Assembly (NCBI RefSeq): GCF_024323335.1
Contig: NC_066581.1
Coordinates: 229,292,539-229,356,538 of the forward strand
From: Lathyrus oleraceus
Taxonomy: Eukaryota; Streptophyta; Magnoliopsida; Fabales; Fabaceae
Direction: 5' to 3'
Length of the DNA: 64,000 nucleotides
The position numbers and the translations under genes were made by a program. The notes under the pieces were generated by a model. It did no database searches. It saw only the letters and a program-made list of their open reading frames with translations, and had not been told where the DNA came from. Shown here one piece after another: positions 25,519 to 35,907 of this stretch (position 1 is its first letter; the number at the start of each line of letters is the position of its first letter).

Positions 25519-27340
25519 TGGTGTCGTATGTGGAAAACAACATTTTATTCACTCGACTTCCCACGAAGACCACCTTCTCTTCACCGATACTCCGCCGATC
25601 TTCGTTCTATAACAACTCTCAAATGAGTATGTTCAAACTATGGCAATGTAAAAATTCATTTGACTAGCTAATCAATAGAACACCACCACCATTAAGCTCG
25701 GGACATCCTCGAATAGGCTCCACCTCCTACAACAGAAGAAGTTGGTCCAGTCCTAGTAGCTTCTCATTTTAATCAGACTCGTCAATTCCAGTTTCTCAGA
25801 CCATCGACCAAAGTACTTTCAGATTTTTACCGATCTTTCAACCTCTTAAATAATTGCTTCAAGGCCAAATTTTCAAACAACCTCCACCACAACCATAAAT
25901 CATTGGACAAGAGATGCTTTAAATTCTACAACAACTCCAAGTCGACCTAGGCATGCTAGGAATGAGTTAGCTACTTAACGACATCTACTACTTGGTGCAA
26001 CAACAAAACTCACATTTCTTGTCTGAAATACTCCTTATGATTGAGGAAAATTTGTAGTATGCTTCTCATAGAGACGAGTCAAAGTGCGAGGCAATTCATA
26101 TAGCAACCAAAAAATCACACCCAAATGGATCCTCGTTGATACAATCACTCAATGCCGAACAACTCTTAGATCACCAGGTTGCTTCTGACGTCGAGGACGC
26201 GGATCTTCCCTGAATGATTAAGAGGGTAGATGTGGTAGTAATACTCCTCTAAAATCACGTAATCAACAACAATCACTCACACGATACTCCTAGATGGAAA
26301 CATACCCGACGACGAAACACAAATTCCTAGTCAAAGAAGGAAATCTCTTTCCAGGAGGATCCTCAACAGTTGGATCCATAAATATCTAAAAAAATCCTCC
26401 AAAGTTGGGAAACTACGAGGAGCACATCAAATAATTGTACAATATTCTCAATAATCACCACACACGGGGTGCAATAAAATGTAAACGATTCGTCTTAACC
26501 CTCAAAGGAGCCATTATGACATGGTTAAAGAGCCTACCATACAGGTACATCAACTCTTCGAAAGAAATTTCTAATTCTTTTATCGTCCAATTCACCACAC
26601 AATAACATACAACCACAACTATTGTCGTCCTCAACAGAATCCCACAAAAGAAAAAGGTATCCTTGCGGCAGTACATCAACCACTTCACAAAGGTAGCCAT
26701 TGAAGTAAGGAAAAAATTGATGGGACGAAGTGTTGGATATTCAAAGGACCCAATAGCTTAAGTGATATCCTGGTTAAAGATCAATGTTACATTAACTATA
26801 AAGAAAATATTTTTGTTGAAGATGTGGAAAAGGGTCAAGGTTTAGGAAACCCGACGAATAGTATACAAAAAGAGAGAAACTTCAAGTGACATTGAGATGA
26901 AGGGGACCATGGTCATGGACATCGATCAAGGTTCTCATTGTACACTCCTTTGAACATGTCAAGAGAAATCATTTTGTAGGAGTGTTCTAATGCCGAGTTA
27001 AAAGAAGTCGAGATAAGAAACTTGTACCCGACAAAAGAATCAAATAGAACTGAAAAGACAATATTTTTTCATTTCCATAAAATCCATATTCATAATACAA
27101 ATGAGTGTTTACACTTCAAAGACACGATTGAAGAATTGATTAAGAAGTGAAGGCTAAATCGATACACCTAAGAGGATGGTCAAAATGATGATCGTGTGAG
27201 AAGGAAATAATATAGGAAGCGAGACAAGTCCCAAAGAAAGAAGTGATCCCTCCACCGGGAAAAGACACACATAAAAAGGAAATCAACGTTGTTGTTGGTG
27301 AATATGGGCGTAGAAAGAATGATCTAGAATAGGGAATTAA
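25519..27340 (+). pseudogene. Tat-type Ty3/gypsy gag fragment B
   Basis: Heavily broken gag. Recognisable in order: NSHFLSEILLMIEENL (about 26.0 kb), LSRRILNSWIHKYLKKSSK (about 26.34 kb), a gag core around 26,450-26,750 (the RSHYDMVKEPT...VHQLFE block), and the spacer-zinc region with FFHFHKIHIHNTNECLHFKD followed by TIEELIKK, typical of the Tat/Ogre branch (Y-H-x3-G-H-x-T-x2-C...IEELI). The first zinc ligand is lost. Dozens of stops and frame shifts occur. The sequence fades out by about 27.34 kb with no protease, RT, RNase H or integrase, the same extent as fragment C. Confidence 0.68.
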
Positions 27341-28300
27341 ATAAACCTTTCTTTTTAAAAATATTTTTCAAAACAGAGTTGAGAGCGAAAGCAAAAATTT
27401 GAAAAACATTTTAAGAAATCACGCATTTGGATTAATGTATAGTGAAGTTCAAAGGAATGCAAAACGTTGATGAATAAACTAGTAACAAAAGAAGATTTAA
27501 TATATTTATATTCAAATAGAAATTTGAATGTATTTGGATTAACTGATTAAACATTATAATAATATAATTAGTAGAAAGATGAATTCAGAAGATTTAATCT
27601 AAATAGACATACACTTTGAAAATAAATCTCTATGAATAAGAAAAGAACCCAAAACATACAAACTAGTAAAAATAATAAATATGTCATGCAAGATCTAAAC
27701 AAAAAATAAATAGAAAGATTTAGATAGATAATACGTTGGATTTGTACAAGTTCAATGACTTTGTCCTCACATGGCCCCTATCTAGTCTCTGAATGTAAAC
27801 CATCAGAAATTTGGTTGAAGACTTCCATTATTAAGTTTTAATAGATCTTAAGTATTATATGATAAACAAAGACAAAATGATAAAATACATAGACTTAATT
27901 ACTAAGTTATATAACTCTAATTCTTTACTCTTCTTCAACTGAAAACGTCTCACAAGGCTTCTAAAATCTTTAACATCCAAGATCTTGAGTTGAATCACCT
28001 TCGCAGATGACAAGCACTCCAAGCTCCTTTTCAGCAACAATCTTAACTCTATTCCACCAGGATTACCTTGTCCGAGTCTTTGAAGTGATGGTTGATGTTA
28101 GAAACTCTAAATCCCCCATGGAGAATACTTTTTTTTTATTCAATGGGAATCACTCGCCAGAAATCCAAAAACCTGATGATGAATAACACAAGTTATCAAA
28201 GGTTTATTGAAAGTTTGAGAGAGAATTTTTTTTTTTATATATGTGCTAAAGACGAGGAACAAAAAATAATGTAAAAATTCCTATTTGATTCGAGTCAATT
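27341..28300. other. AT-rich spacer, no gene seen
   Basis: No coding region recognised. It may be part of an old LTR-type repeat, but I cannot place its ends. Confidence 0.35.
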
Positions 28301-28620
28301 GCATAAAAAATGATTCAAGTTTAGATATGATAAAAATTGAATCAAGTAACAAAAAATGAAAATAATATAGATGTGATTCAAATCATGATTCGAGTCATGT
28401 AATTTATATCACACAAACACCTCATTTGAATATTGTTTCCAACATTTAACTCATTTGCAAAAGAAGTACTCATGATTCGAATCAGATGAGATCACAATTC
28501 AAATCATATTTCCCGAATTCAATATTGGTAAATAATAAAAGCTCATGATTCGAATAAAAAATACTCATGATTGGAAATATGTTGCATAACACTACTTGAT
28601 TAAACTCATCCAAATCTTTG
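28301..28620. repeat. Cluster of TGATTCGAATCA-like palindromes
   Basis: Contains one perfect 12-bp palindrome (28473-28484) and several variants (TGATTCAAATCA at about 28375, TGATTCGAGTCA at about 28388, ATGATTCGAATAA further on). A similar cluster lies at about 31,165-31,420. Confidence 0.55.
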
Positions 28621-30277
28621 AGTCGAGTCAACTGTGTTAACTTTAGTCAAATGTCAATTTTATGCAAGGAAAGTGATATTCAACCTAGGAGTTAGTAAGG
28701 GATTTATGTGAGGTACTCAAATATGATAAAATTCTAACACGACAAAACATCAAAACAAGTAGATTGATCGTGTTACCAACAGAGCAATTTCAATCTCCCA
28801 TTTTTATGCCTGGAAAAATTTGAGATATTTGGTTCCTCATATAGCTTTGGCTCCCCGTGTGTTCAACACTCACATGAGTAAACCTTATTTTATTATCTCA
28901 CAAGCTTCTCCCTCTTTGACAAAATAAAAAAGAGATAGGTAAAAAATAAAGCAAGAAATAACCAGCAAGACTGAAAAGTGTATCATATAACGGTAAAAAC
29001 CAATATGTACACATACACACAAATATTATGCACTTATCAGATAAGTACTTAACCATGCAACACACAATTACATAAATAGAAAATATCAACATGAGAAGAA
29101 ATCACACAAAAGAAAGTACATATATCAGATTTTCTAAATCAATTTAAATAACATAATATATACCAAAAAACAAAAAATAAAACTGGTGGAAGTTAGAGTA
29201 CTAGTTTGAAATACTGACAATTAAAAATAGTTAAATAAGCTAAGCAAAACATGCATGATATGAGATATATGTTAATGAGGTGGTTGGACGGAAAATGGAG
29301 GTAAACCTTAGACAAATCGAGATCCTAAAGACCTTTAATAGGAAGCTCTTCCATAGAGAAACAATGATCGACTAACTGGTTGACTGAGGAAGTGAAGAAG
29401 TTAAACCAAGACATCATTAAGGCTACCATATGATTTTCCTACAACTTAGGAATAACTTCAATACAATCTTCTCTCATTTGGACAACCACCTTAATATGAT
29501 CATCTCGAAGTTGAGCATCAACTACCAACTTGACTAAACCAAAATCCATATAATCTTTGATCGTATAGGTCAATCTTTCTTTAGCATCAGTAGTAGAAGA
29601 AACTTTATCTTTTTCTTCAACAATGACAATCAAAAGGGGACACTTCCATGTAACATACCCAAGATGGGCTAATAAGTAGTCTTGAATCGATCCTCATAAA
29701 ACCAGCACAAAGGATCTCTAAAATTCCAAGCTTTCTTTCCTTCTTTATAGTACTTCATTTGTTTGACAACATGATTATAAAATTTCTTCAGAGCATCACA
29801 AAGATCTGAAATATTAGAGAGAATTCAATTCCTATCTAAGATGGTCTGAATGAGGGAGGTGTAAAAGAGGGGACGCCCATGGTTTTTGTTGCAAAATATA
29901 ATTAGATTGATGATGTACTTCACCCAATTGATATTTTCCTTTTCCTATAGAACCACGTCATGAACAATTAAGTATCATCTTCCCTTGTAAAATTGTTTTC
30001 TTTTTGTTTAAAATCTTGACCACTACCTAATGAATCATTCACATTTCGTATTTCATCTGACTTATTTGGAAGTAACAATAATCCATCCTTCCACAAAACA
30101 TAGACTTTGAAATGTGTTTAACAAAGGAATCTGAAGAAAATCATACAAATGATTTTGAGGGTCGATTTATAATCCCTTGTTTTTCTTCCTTAGACCTTTA
30201 AGGAAGTCAACATAAGTAAACTTAACTATTTTGCCTATGAACTAACATGTGAGGTCATAACTAGATCCTTCCTTGTG
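28621..30277. other. Decayed repeat of unknown family
   Basis: On the minus strand, between about 29,650 and 30,000, there is a readable but frame-broken stretch (VNWVKYIINLIIFCNKNHGR, ALKKFYNHVVKQMKYYKEGK, AWNFRDPLCWFYEDRF). It looks like a long-dead coding region of a plant mobile element. A 64-codon open piece lies at 29439-29633. I cannot assign a family. Confidence 0.35.
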
Positions 30278-30282
30278 AAAAT

Positions 30283-30506
30283 TGTTAGTGCGTAGATCAC
30301 TTTTGTATGGAGAGAAAAGAGAGAGAATATGAAAATAAGGATTCTATTATTGAAGAATGATTGTGTTACAAATTGATTTACATATGCATGTATTTATATA
30401 CAAAGTTACTTGACTACTAAGTAACAAACTAAGTAACAAACCCTAAACCCTAATTGGCTTTGGGCTTGGGCCACACACAACTTGGATTATATCTTATATA
30501 TCAACA
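30283..30506 (-). mobile_element. Solo LTR (copia type) with perfect target duplication
   Basis: 224 bp, ends TG...CA on both strands (minus-strand start TGTTGATATATAAG, end CACTAACA). It is flanked by a perfect 5-bp duplication AAAAT at 30278-30282 and 30507-30511. A TATA-like GTATATAAATACATG on the minus strand gives the orientation. It is related to the 3' LTR of the copia at 10686-10886. No internal sequence remains, so it arose by LTR-LTR recombination. Confidence 0.9.
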
Positions 30507-30511
30507 AAAAT

Positions 30512-31020
30512 TACAATACAAGTCCTTCACACTATTAAGACTATACTTGATATATACCTTATAAGTTTGTCAAGTTTATGCTTTTCAATAATGTCAAATA
30601 AGTCCATGCGAACTGCAGTAACAACTTCCTTGGTGATGAAATAATCAGAATATGTTTCTTTCTAGTAGATTTTTCCATGAACTTGAGATAGTCATAAGGG
30701 AACATTAGATGGTTCATCTTGTGTAAAAATAATGTTAAGGTCTTGAGACTGATTTGAAAAAGTTGGAGGATTTGATGGTTCACCTCTAGATCTTTTGGAT
30801 AATCTATCTGACCTCTTTGCTTTGATCTTTGGAACTGAACATACAAAATATTTTGGAAGAAAATTTTGAATGACAAGATGAATAGATAAACTTCATAGTT
30901 ACATATACATGCCACACAAAATCTGAAAATATATTACAACTCTTCTGAAATTCTTGATCAATATAGAAACACTTCCTAAGATGAAATAAGAAGGGGGATA
31001 GTTGGAGATTAGGAAGATGA
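30512..31020 (-). pseudogene. Relic coding region of an unknown mobile element
   Basis: A minus-strand open piece (30559-30915) reads KRSDRLSKRSRGEPSNPPTF and DIIEKHKLDKLI in its better frame. Joined across the solo LTR, it continues the broken coding stretch at 29.4-30.3 kb. The Ser/Pro/basic composition suggests a linker. The function cannot be named. Confidence 0.3.
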
Positions 31021-31164
31021 GGATTGTTGAGGTTTAGGATTTTAGATGAAATGAAAAAAGAATGAAAATAAATATAAATAGTAAAATAAAATTTATGTAT
31101 TAAAACAATGAATGGATGAGATGAGAAGATGAAATGAAATGAGTGGATGAGATTTCACAAGGCA

Positions 31165-31420
31165 TATGATTCAGATCAAGATGAGTTATGATTTGAATCA
31201 TTAATAGTTAAAATATTTCATCATAGTCACTTCTGATTCAAATCAAGGGATATATGTGATTTTAATCTCATATCCCAAATTGAAATTGAAAATTGATTTT
31301 AACATTTGATTCAAATTAAAAGGTTTTGCGATTTGGATCACAAAACCAGAATTAATTTTTGTGAAAAAAATTCTTATTTTGAGTCATACTGCCTTTGATC
31401 AGAATCATGAAAATAAAAAA
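31165..31420. repeat. Second cluster of TGATTC.AATCA-like motifs
   Basis: TGATTTGAATCA, TGATTCAAATCA, TGATTCAAATTA and similar occur every 30-60 bases. It mirrors the cluster at 28.3-28.6 kb and may be the other terminal repeat of the same old element. Confidence 0.45.
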
Positions 31421-31479
31421 AGATTAATGTAAATAATGCACACAAAATTCATTTGGGATACCACTCACTTTATCACTAT

Positions 31480-32617
31480 CCTTGAACCCAAAAATGGATT
31501 TCTCTGATTTTCCTTCAAAGTTATCCTTCCATTGTTACTAATCACCATCAATTCCTCAATCCTTCGTATGTATGTCCCTTTAGAATGATTCTTTGGTCGG
31601 TGAATACCTCTTGTGATTGACGCTATGAATTGATATTTCCCTCTCTAGTCGTTTTCTCCTTCATCACTAATATCCTTCCCACTTTGGTCCCAATTATAGG
31701 TTCAATCATCTTTTTTAGGGATGTCTTTTACCAATGAGCGAATCACTTCTTTCATAGGGAATCGTCTCTCTTTTTATATTCTTTCTTTCTGCCATGATCA
31801 TCCTTTTGACCATCCTCTTGGGTATATCGAGTTAGACTTCCATTCTTAATCAATTCTTCAAGCGTGTCTTTCAAGTGTAAACATTCGTCTGTATTATGCC
31901 CATGACTTTTATGGAAATGACAAATCTTCTCTTATCAGTTATAGTTGATTCCTTATCTGAATACAAGTTTCTTATCCCGACTTCTTTGAACTCAATGTTA
32001 ATGCACTCGTCCGAAATATTTTCTCTTGACTTGTTCATTGAAGTGTATGAAGAGAATTTTTCCTGGGATCCTCATTCTCTTTCATCCCAACTTCAGTTCA
32101 AGTCTCTCTCTCCTAGTCTACTATTCATCGGGTTTCCTGAACCTCGACCCCTTTCCACTTCTTCAACCAAGGGTTTTTCTTCATAGTTAATGTAAGGTTG
32201 CGCTCTAGCCAGAAATCAGTTAAGCTTCTAGCCCCTTCTAACCCTATCTATTTACAAAACATTCAATTTATCCTTAGTCATTTCTTGAATATCCAATACT
32301 TCACCCCATGATTTATTCTCCTACCTCTATGGCTACTTTGGTGAACCAATCTATCTATTGTCACAAGGTTTCCTATTTATTTTGTTGAATTCTGCCGAGG
32401 ATGACATTAGTTGCGGGTTACCGTTTGCGTACGTTAAATTGGGAGGTAAAATAATTACAAAGTTCCTTCGAAAAGTTGATGTACCAGTTTGTAAGGGTCT
32501 TAAACCATGTCATAGGGGCTCCTTTGAAGGCTAAGACAAACAATTTTTTTTATTTGACCCCACGTGTGGTGATAATCGAGAATGGATGTGCTCGTTTGGA
32601 TCCTATCTCCCATCGTA
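31480..32617 (-). pseudogene. Tat-type gag fragment C, distal part
   Basis: Minus strand, downstream half of the gag whose start is at 44165. It contains the block SLQRSPYDMV...KLVHQLFEG (matching fragment B), then FHKSHGHNTDECLHLKDTLE followed by ELIKNGSLTRYTQEDGQ, the zinc-type motif plus IEELI-like helix of Tat/Ogre Gag proteins, and a Lys/Arg-rich tail. Many stops. The reading continues across the Athila insertion at 32618/43497 without loss of sequence. No pol follows. Confidence 0.72.
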
Positions 32618-32622
32618 GTTGT
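32618..32622. repeat. Target-site duplication of the Athila element, left
   Basis: GTTGT, identical to 43493-43497. It is part of the interrupted Tat gag. Confidence 0.95.
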
Positions 32623-34131
32623 TGTTAGATACCCAAAAGTGCTAATTTGAGCTATCAAATATGGGTATCTTTCACTTCATTTCCTTGCTAAGTGTTCAAA
32701 ACCACCCTTGTTTTAGATGAAATGCAATTCAATGATAAACGATCTTGGTACCTTTGATTTGTGTGTTATTGTGCAGGAAGTAGGCATGAGATGATAGAAA
32801 GTGAAGACACAAGAAATTTGGCAAAGGGATCAAATCAAACAAGCATTCATCAGCTTGCTCGCTAGGCGAGGGCTGTGGCGAAGCACTCACTAGGCGAGTG
32901 GCCAGCGAGAGTCCAGCGAAATGCTCCATTATTTTACAGTGGCAAACATGACCACACTCGCTAGGCGAGCTTCCAGCGAGGTGTGTGGCGAACACGTCCA
33001 GACTTGGTGAAAAGCGCAGCCAGCACTCACTCACTAGGCGAGGCTTTAGCGAGTTCCCAGCGAGCATTCTAGTAGCAAAACCTCTCAACCTCGCTGGGGC
33101 GAAGGTTGAAGCGTGTCCTTCGCTAGGCGAAGGTTTTGTTCGCTAAGCGAACATGACAGTCTGGGAAAGGCTGTTTCTCTGGGCGCAGGTGCCTCAGGTG
33201 CCTCAATTAGGGGCTCGCTAGGCGAGCCATTCTGCTCGCCTAGCGAGCATGACAGCCCAGAAGCAGCACTATAAGTAGCAAGTGCCACTTTTTGGAGCCA
33301 TACTTCACCTTTCCATACTTTTGTAATTTTTTTAGATATTTTCCAGCTTTTGCTCTAGAGATCTTTTTGACCTAGATTTCATTTCTCTTCATCTCTTAAC
33401 CATCTTTTACAAAAAGAAGGTGGATTCCCATCCAATCTTGATTATTCGACTTGGATGTTGATCAACCTTCTTCCGAAACTTGCCGACCAAGCTACCATGA
33501 AAATGAGTAGCTAAGTCCTCCATTTTGTCAAGGTTAGATGTAGATGATCATTAGCTTTGTGTGTAAATGTAACGATCTTCATTTGTAAACTCTTTAATGG
33601 TGAATATATGATGAAAACTTTGTTCTTATGTAAAACTCTTTGTGTTGGTTTATGATCGAGAGATGTTTACCAACTCTTAACCTAGGTTTTCATCCAATCT
33701 TGTTTGTTAGCTAGAGATAGTAATGAATGATTTTGTTCACCATAAGGTTGAACCAAATGTTGTCATTTTGATAGATTGTGTTAGAGATAAACAATCGATC
33801 AAAATGGAAAAACTCACAATGTGTGTTAGAGATAAACACATTGGGAGGACTTTGTGAAATAGTTTATCATCTAAAGGAGTTTATAAGTTTTGTTGATCGA
33901 ACATATACATGCAAAGTGATCGTCGAACCCTAACTTTGGCAATATTTCTCAAATATTCAAACCAAATCTCTTACCGCATTTTATTACATTTTTATGCAAG
34001 ATAACGTGACTAAAACCAAAAACCCCTGTGTTACTTAAGTTAAGATTAAAACAACTATCGAAAGGCGATGATATCTTACAATCCCTGTGGAGACGATAAC
34101 AAAAACCCGACACTTAAGATTACAATCAACA
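32623..34131 (+). repeat. 5' LTR of the Athila element
   Basis: 1509 bp, TGTTAGATAC...ATCAACA. The first 650 bases contain eight or so GC-rich modules of the form TCGCTAGGCGAG, including an inverted one (GCTCGCCTAGCGAGC at about 33234). The sequence CAGCACTATAAGTAGCAAG (about 33266) is a likely core promoter with TATA box, placing the modules in U3. Minus-strand ORFs here are not genes. Confidence 0.95.
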
Positions 34132-34134
34132 AAA

Positions 34135-34152
34135 TGGCGCCGTTGTCGGGGA
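34135..34152 (+). promoter_or_regulatory. Primer-binding site of the Athila element
   Basis: TGGCGCCGTTGTCGGGGA, three bases after the LTR end. It is complementary to the 3' end of a host tRNA (tRNA-Asp in related elements) that primes minus-strand synthesis. Confidence 0.88.
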
Positions 34153-34257
34153 TTGTAAATTGATATTGCGAGCATCGCAATAATTGTTTAAGTTTTAGCT
34201 TTCGAATTTTTGACTTATGCTTGTAATTTGTTTGGTTTGGTGTGCAGCTTACGTTTT

Positions 34258-35907
34258 ATGCGAGGGCAAATCCCTGTGGACGAACTTCTTTTTGATCCTG
34301 AGATCGAGAGAACCGTAAGGAGGCTCAATAGAAAAACGAGACGTAGGAGGCAACAGGCTAGACAACGTCAAGAGCAAGGAGATAGTTCTTCTACCACAAA
34401 TCCACCACCATTCATACCTAACATGGAGCCACCACCACCACCGCCTATTTCTACTCCATGCATAAACAGTCCAAGAAACACTGCTCAGTTTGCCAACCAC
34501 ACGGGAAGGCAAGCTGAGATGAAAACGGGAACTCTCAATTTATTATATGGAAGTCCATTCACCGGAATGGACCACGAAGATCCCTTTGCTTTTCTCACAA
34601 AATTTTATGAGATAGCATTGGCGGCCGGAGTGGATCAGGCTCAGGAGCTACCGTTATTCAGAAGGTTATTTCCCCACGCTTTGCTCGGCAAAGCAAAAGA
34701 TTGGTACTTAGATCAAACACCAGCCGTCATGACCGACTGGAACGTGCTAGAAGAGAAGTTCATCGAGAGATTCTTCTCCCATAACCGGTTCATGGAATCC
34801 AAGACGGCCATCTCGGTGTTTGCACAAGGAACCAATGAATCATTAAATGAGGCGTGGGAAAGATTCAAGTCCATGCTTCGGAAATGTAAAGGGCATGGAT
34901 TTGATGAATTGACTCAAATCCATATTTTCAAAAATGGACTTCAACCAAATTGCAAGACGTTGTTGGATGCTACCTCGGGTGGCTCTTTATTGTCGAAAAG
35001 TGCCGAAGAAGCTACAAACATCATAAATCGAATGGCTCTAAATGATCTTCAGAGTCAAAGTCGAGGCAACTCTTTGAAAAAGCCGGGAGTGCTTGAGCTA
35101 GGGACGAACGATGCCATCCTTGCCCAAAACAAGCTCATCTCACAACAAGTGGAACTCTTAACGCAGCAAATAAAAGAGTTGAGGGAACCTTCTAAAGCTA
35201 AACAAATAGCTTGTTGTAAGCTTTGCAAAGGCGAGCATGACACCGGATTCTGTCCACCTCCCGGGTTTGAAGAAGTAAACTACATGGCAAACCAAAGGGA
35301 CTACCAACCGAGACAACAACAACAACAACAACCTTATCAACCGCACCCTCAAAATCAACAACAACATTACCAAGGGAACCAAGGGTTCCAACCTAGGAGT
35401 AACTATTACCATAACCAAGGTTATGGAGGTGGTTCTTCTAGCCGTCAAAACCCTCCCCAAAATCCTTATCAATCTCAACAACCGCCGGTCGTAACTTCTA
35501 AGTTGGAAGAGACATTGACGCAATTCATGCAAATGTCAATGGCTAACCAAAAGAGTAATGACGCGGCCATAAAAAATCTCGAGACTCAAGTTGGGCAACT
35601 TGCTAAGCAACTCGCGGAACAACAAACCGGTCCTTCCTTTTCGGCAAACACGCAAACAAATCCTAAGGAGCATTGTAAGGCGATCACAACGAGAAGTGGG
35701 AAGGAGTTGATGAGTGAGAATAAAAAAAGAGTTGAGAGTGAACAAAGAGAGAAAAAGAAAGAAAATGAGGAGGAAATGTTGGAGAAAAATATTGATGGTA
35801 AAGTGGGGAAGTGGAGTGAGGAGGAAGAAGTTGAAAATAACGAAAAGAATGGTGAAGTTGAAAAGAAAAAAGTGTGGAGATTGAGAAAAATACGAGTGAT
35901 GAAGTAA
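34258..35907 (+). CDS. Athila Gag
   Basis: Structural protein that packages the element RNA into virus-like particles. I take the ATG at 34258 (MRGQIPVDELLFDPEIERTV) as the start, giving 549 aa; the frame is open upstream to 34210 but without ATG. Visible: an Arg-rich segment (RKTRRRRQQARQRQ, about residues 25-40), a Pro-rich linker, the retrotransposon gag core (about 130-230: FRRLFPHALLGKAKDWYLDQ, WNVLEEKFIERFF, ESLNEAWERFKSMLRKC), a zinc knuckle CKLCKGEHDTGFC (about 323-335), a Gln/Asn/Pro-rich stretch (about 350-420), and a Lys/Glu-rich C-terminus. It is uninterrupted. It ends at 35907, overlapping the pol frame (minus one) by 46 bases. Confidence 0.9.
   Translation: MRGQIPVDELLFDPEIERTVRRLNRKTRRRRQQARQRQEQGDSSSTTNPPPFIPNMEPPPPPPISTPCINSPRNTAQFANHTGRQAEMKTGTLNLLYGSPFTGMDHEDPFAFLTKFYEIALAAGVDQAQELPLFRRLFPHALLGKAKDWYLDQTPAVMTDWNVLEEKFIERFFSHNRFMESKTAISVFAQGTNESLNEAWERFKSMLRKCKGHGFDELTQIHIFKNGLQPNCKTLLDATSGGSLLSKSAEEATNIINRMALNDLQSQSRGNSLKKPGVLELGTNDAILAQNKLISQQVELLTQQIKELREPSKAKQIACCKLCKGEHDTGFCPPPGFEEVNYMANQRDYQPRQQQQQQPYQPHPQNQQQHYQGNQGFQPRSNYYHNQGYGGGSSSRQNPPQNPYQSQQPPVVTSKLEETLTQFMQMSMANQKSNDAAIKNLETQVGQLAKQLAEQQTGPSFSANTQTNPKEHCKAITTRSGKELMSENKKRVESEQREKKKENEEEMLEKNIDGKVGKWSEEEEVENNEKNGEVEKKKVWRLRKIRVMK

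Noticed and set aside
32729..33288. Minus-strand ORFs in the 5' Athila LTR (119 and 67 codons), repeated at 42088-42647
   Set aside because: They follow from the GC-rich TCGCTAGGCGAG modules, run against the element's promoter, and are identical in both LTRs simply because the LTRs are copies. No protein motif.
35866..35872. AAAAAAG as a classic minus-one slippery heptamer for gag-pol
   Set aside because: In the gag frame the codons are AAA AAA GTG, so the heptamer is not in the N NNW WWH phase required. An indel in the A run is simpler.
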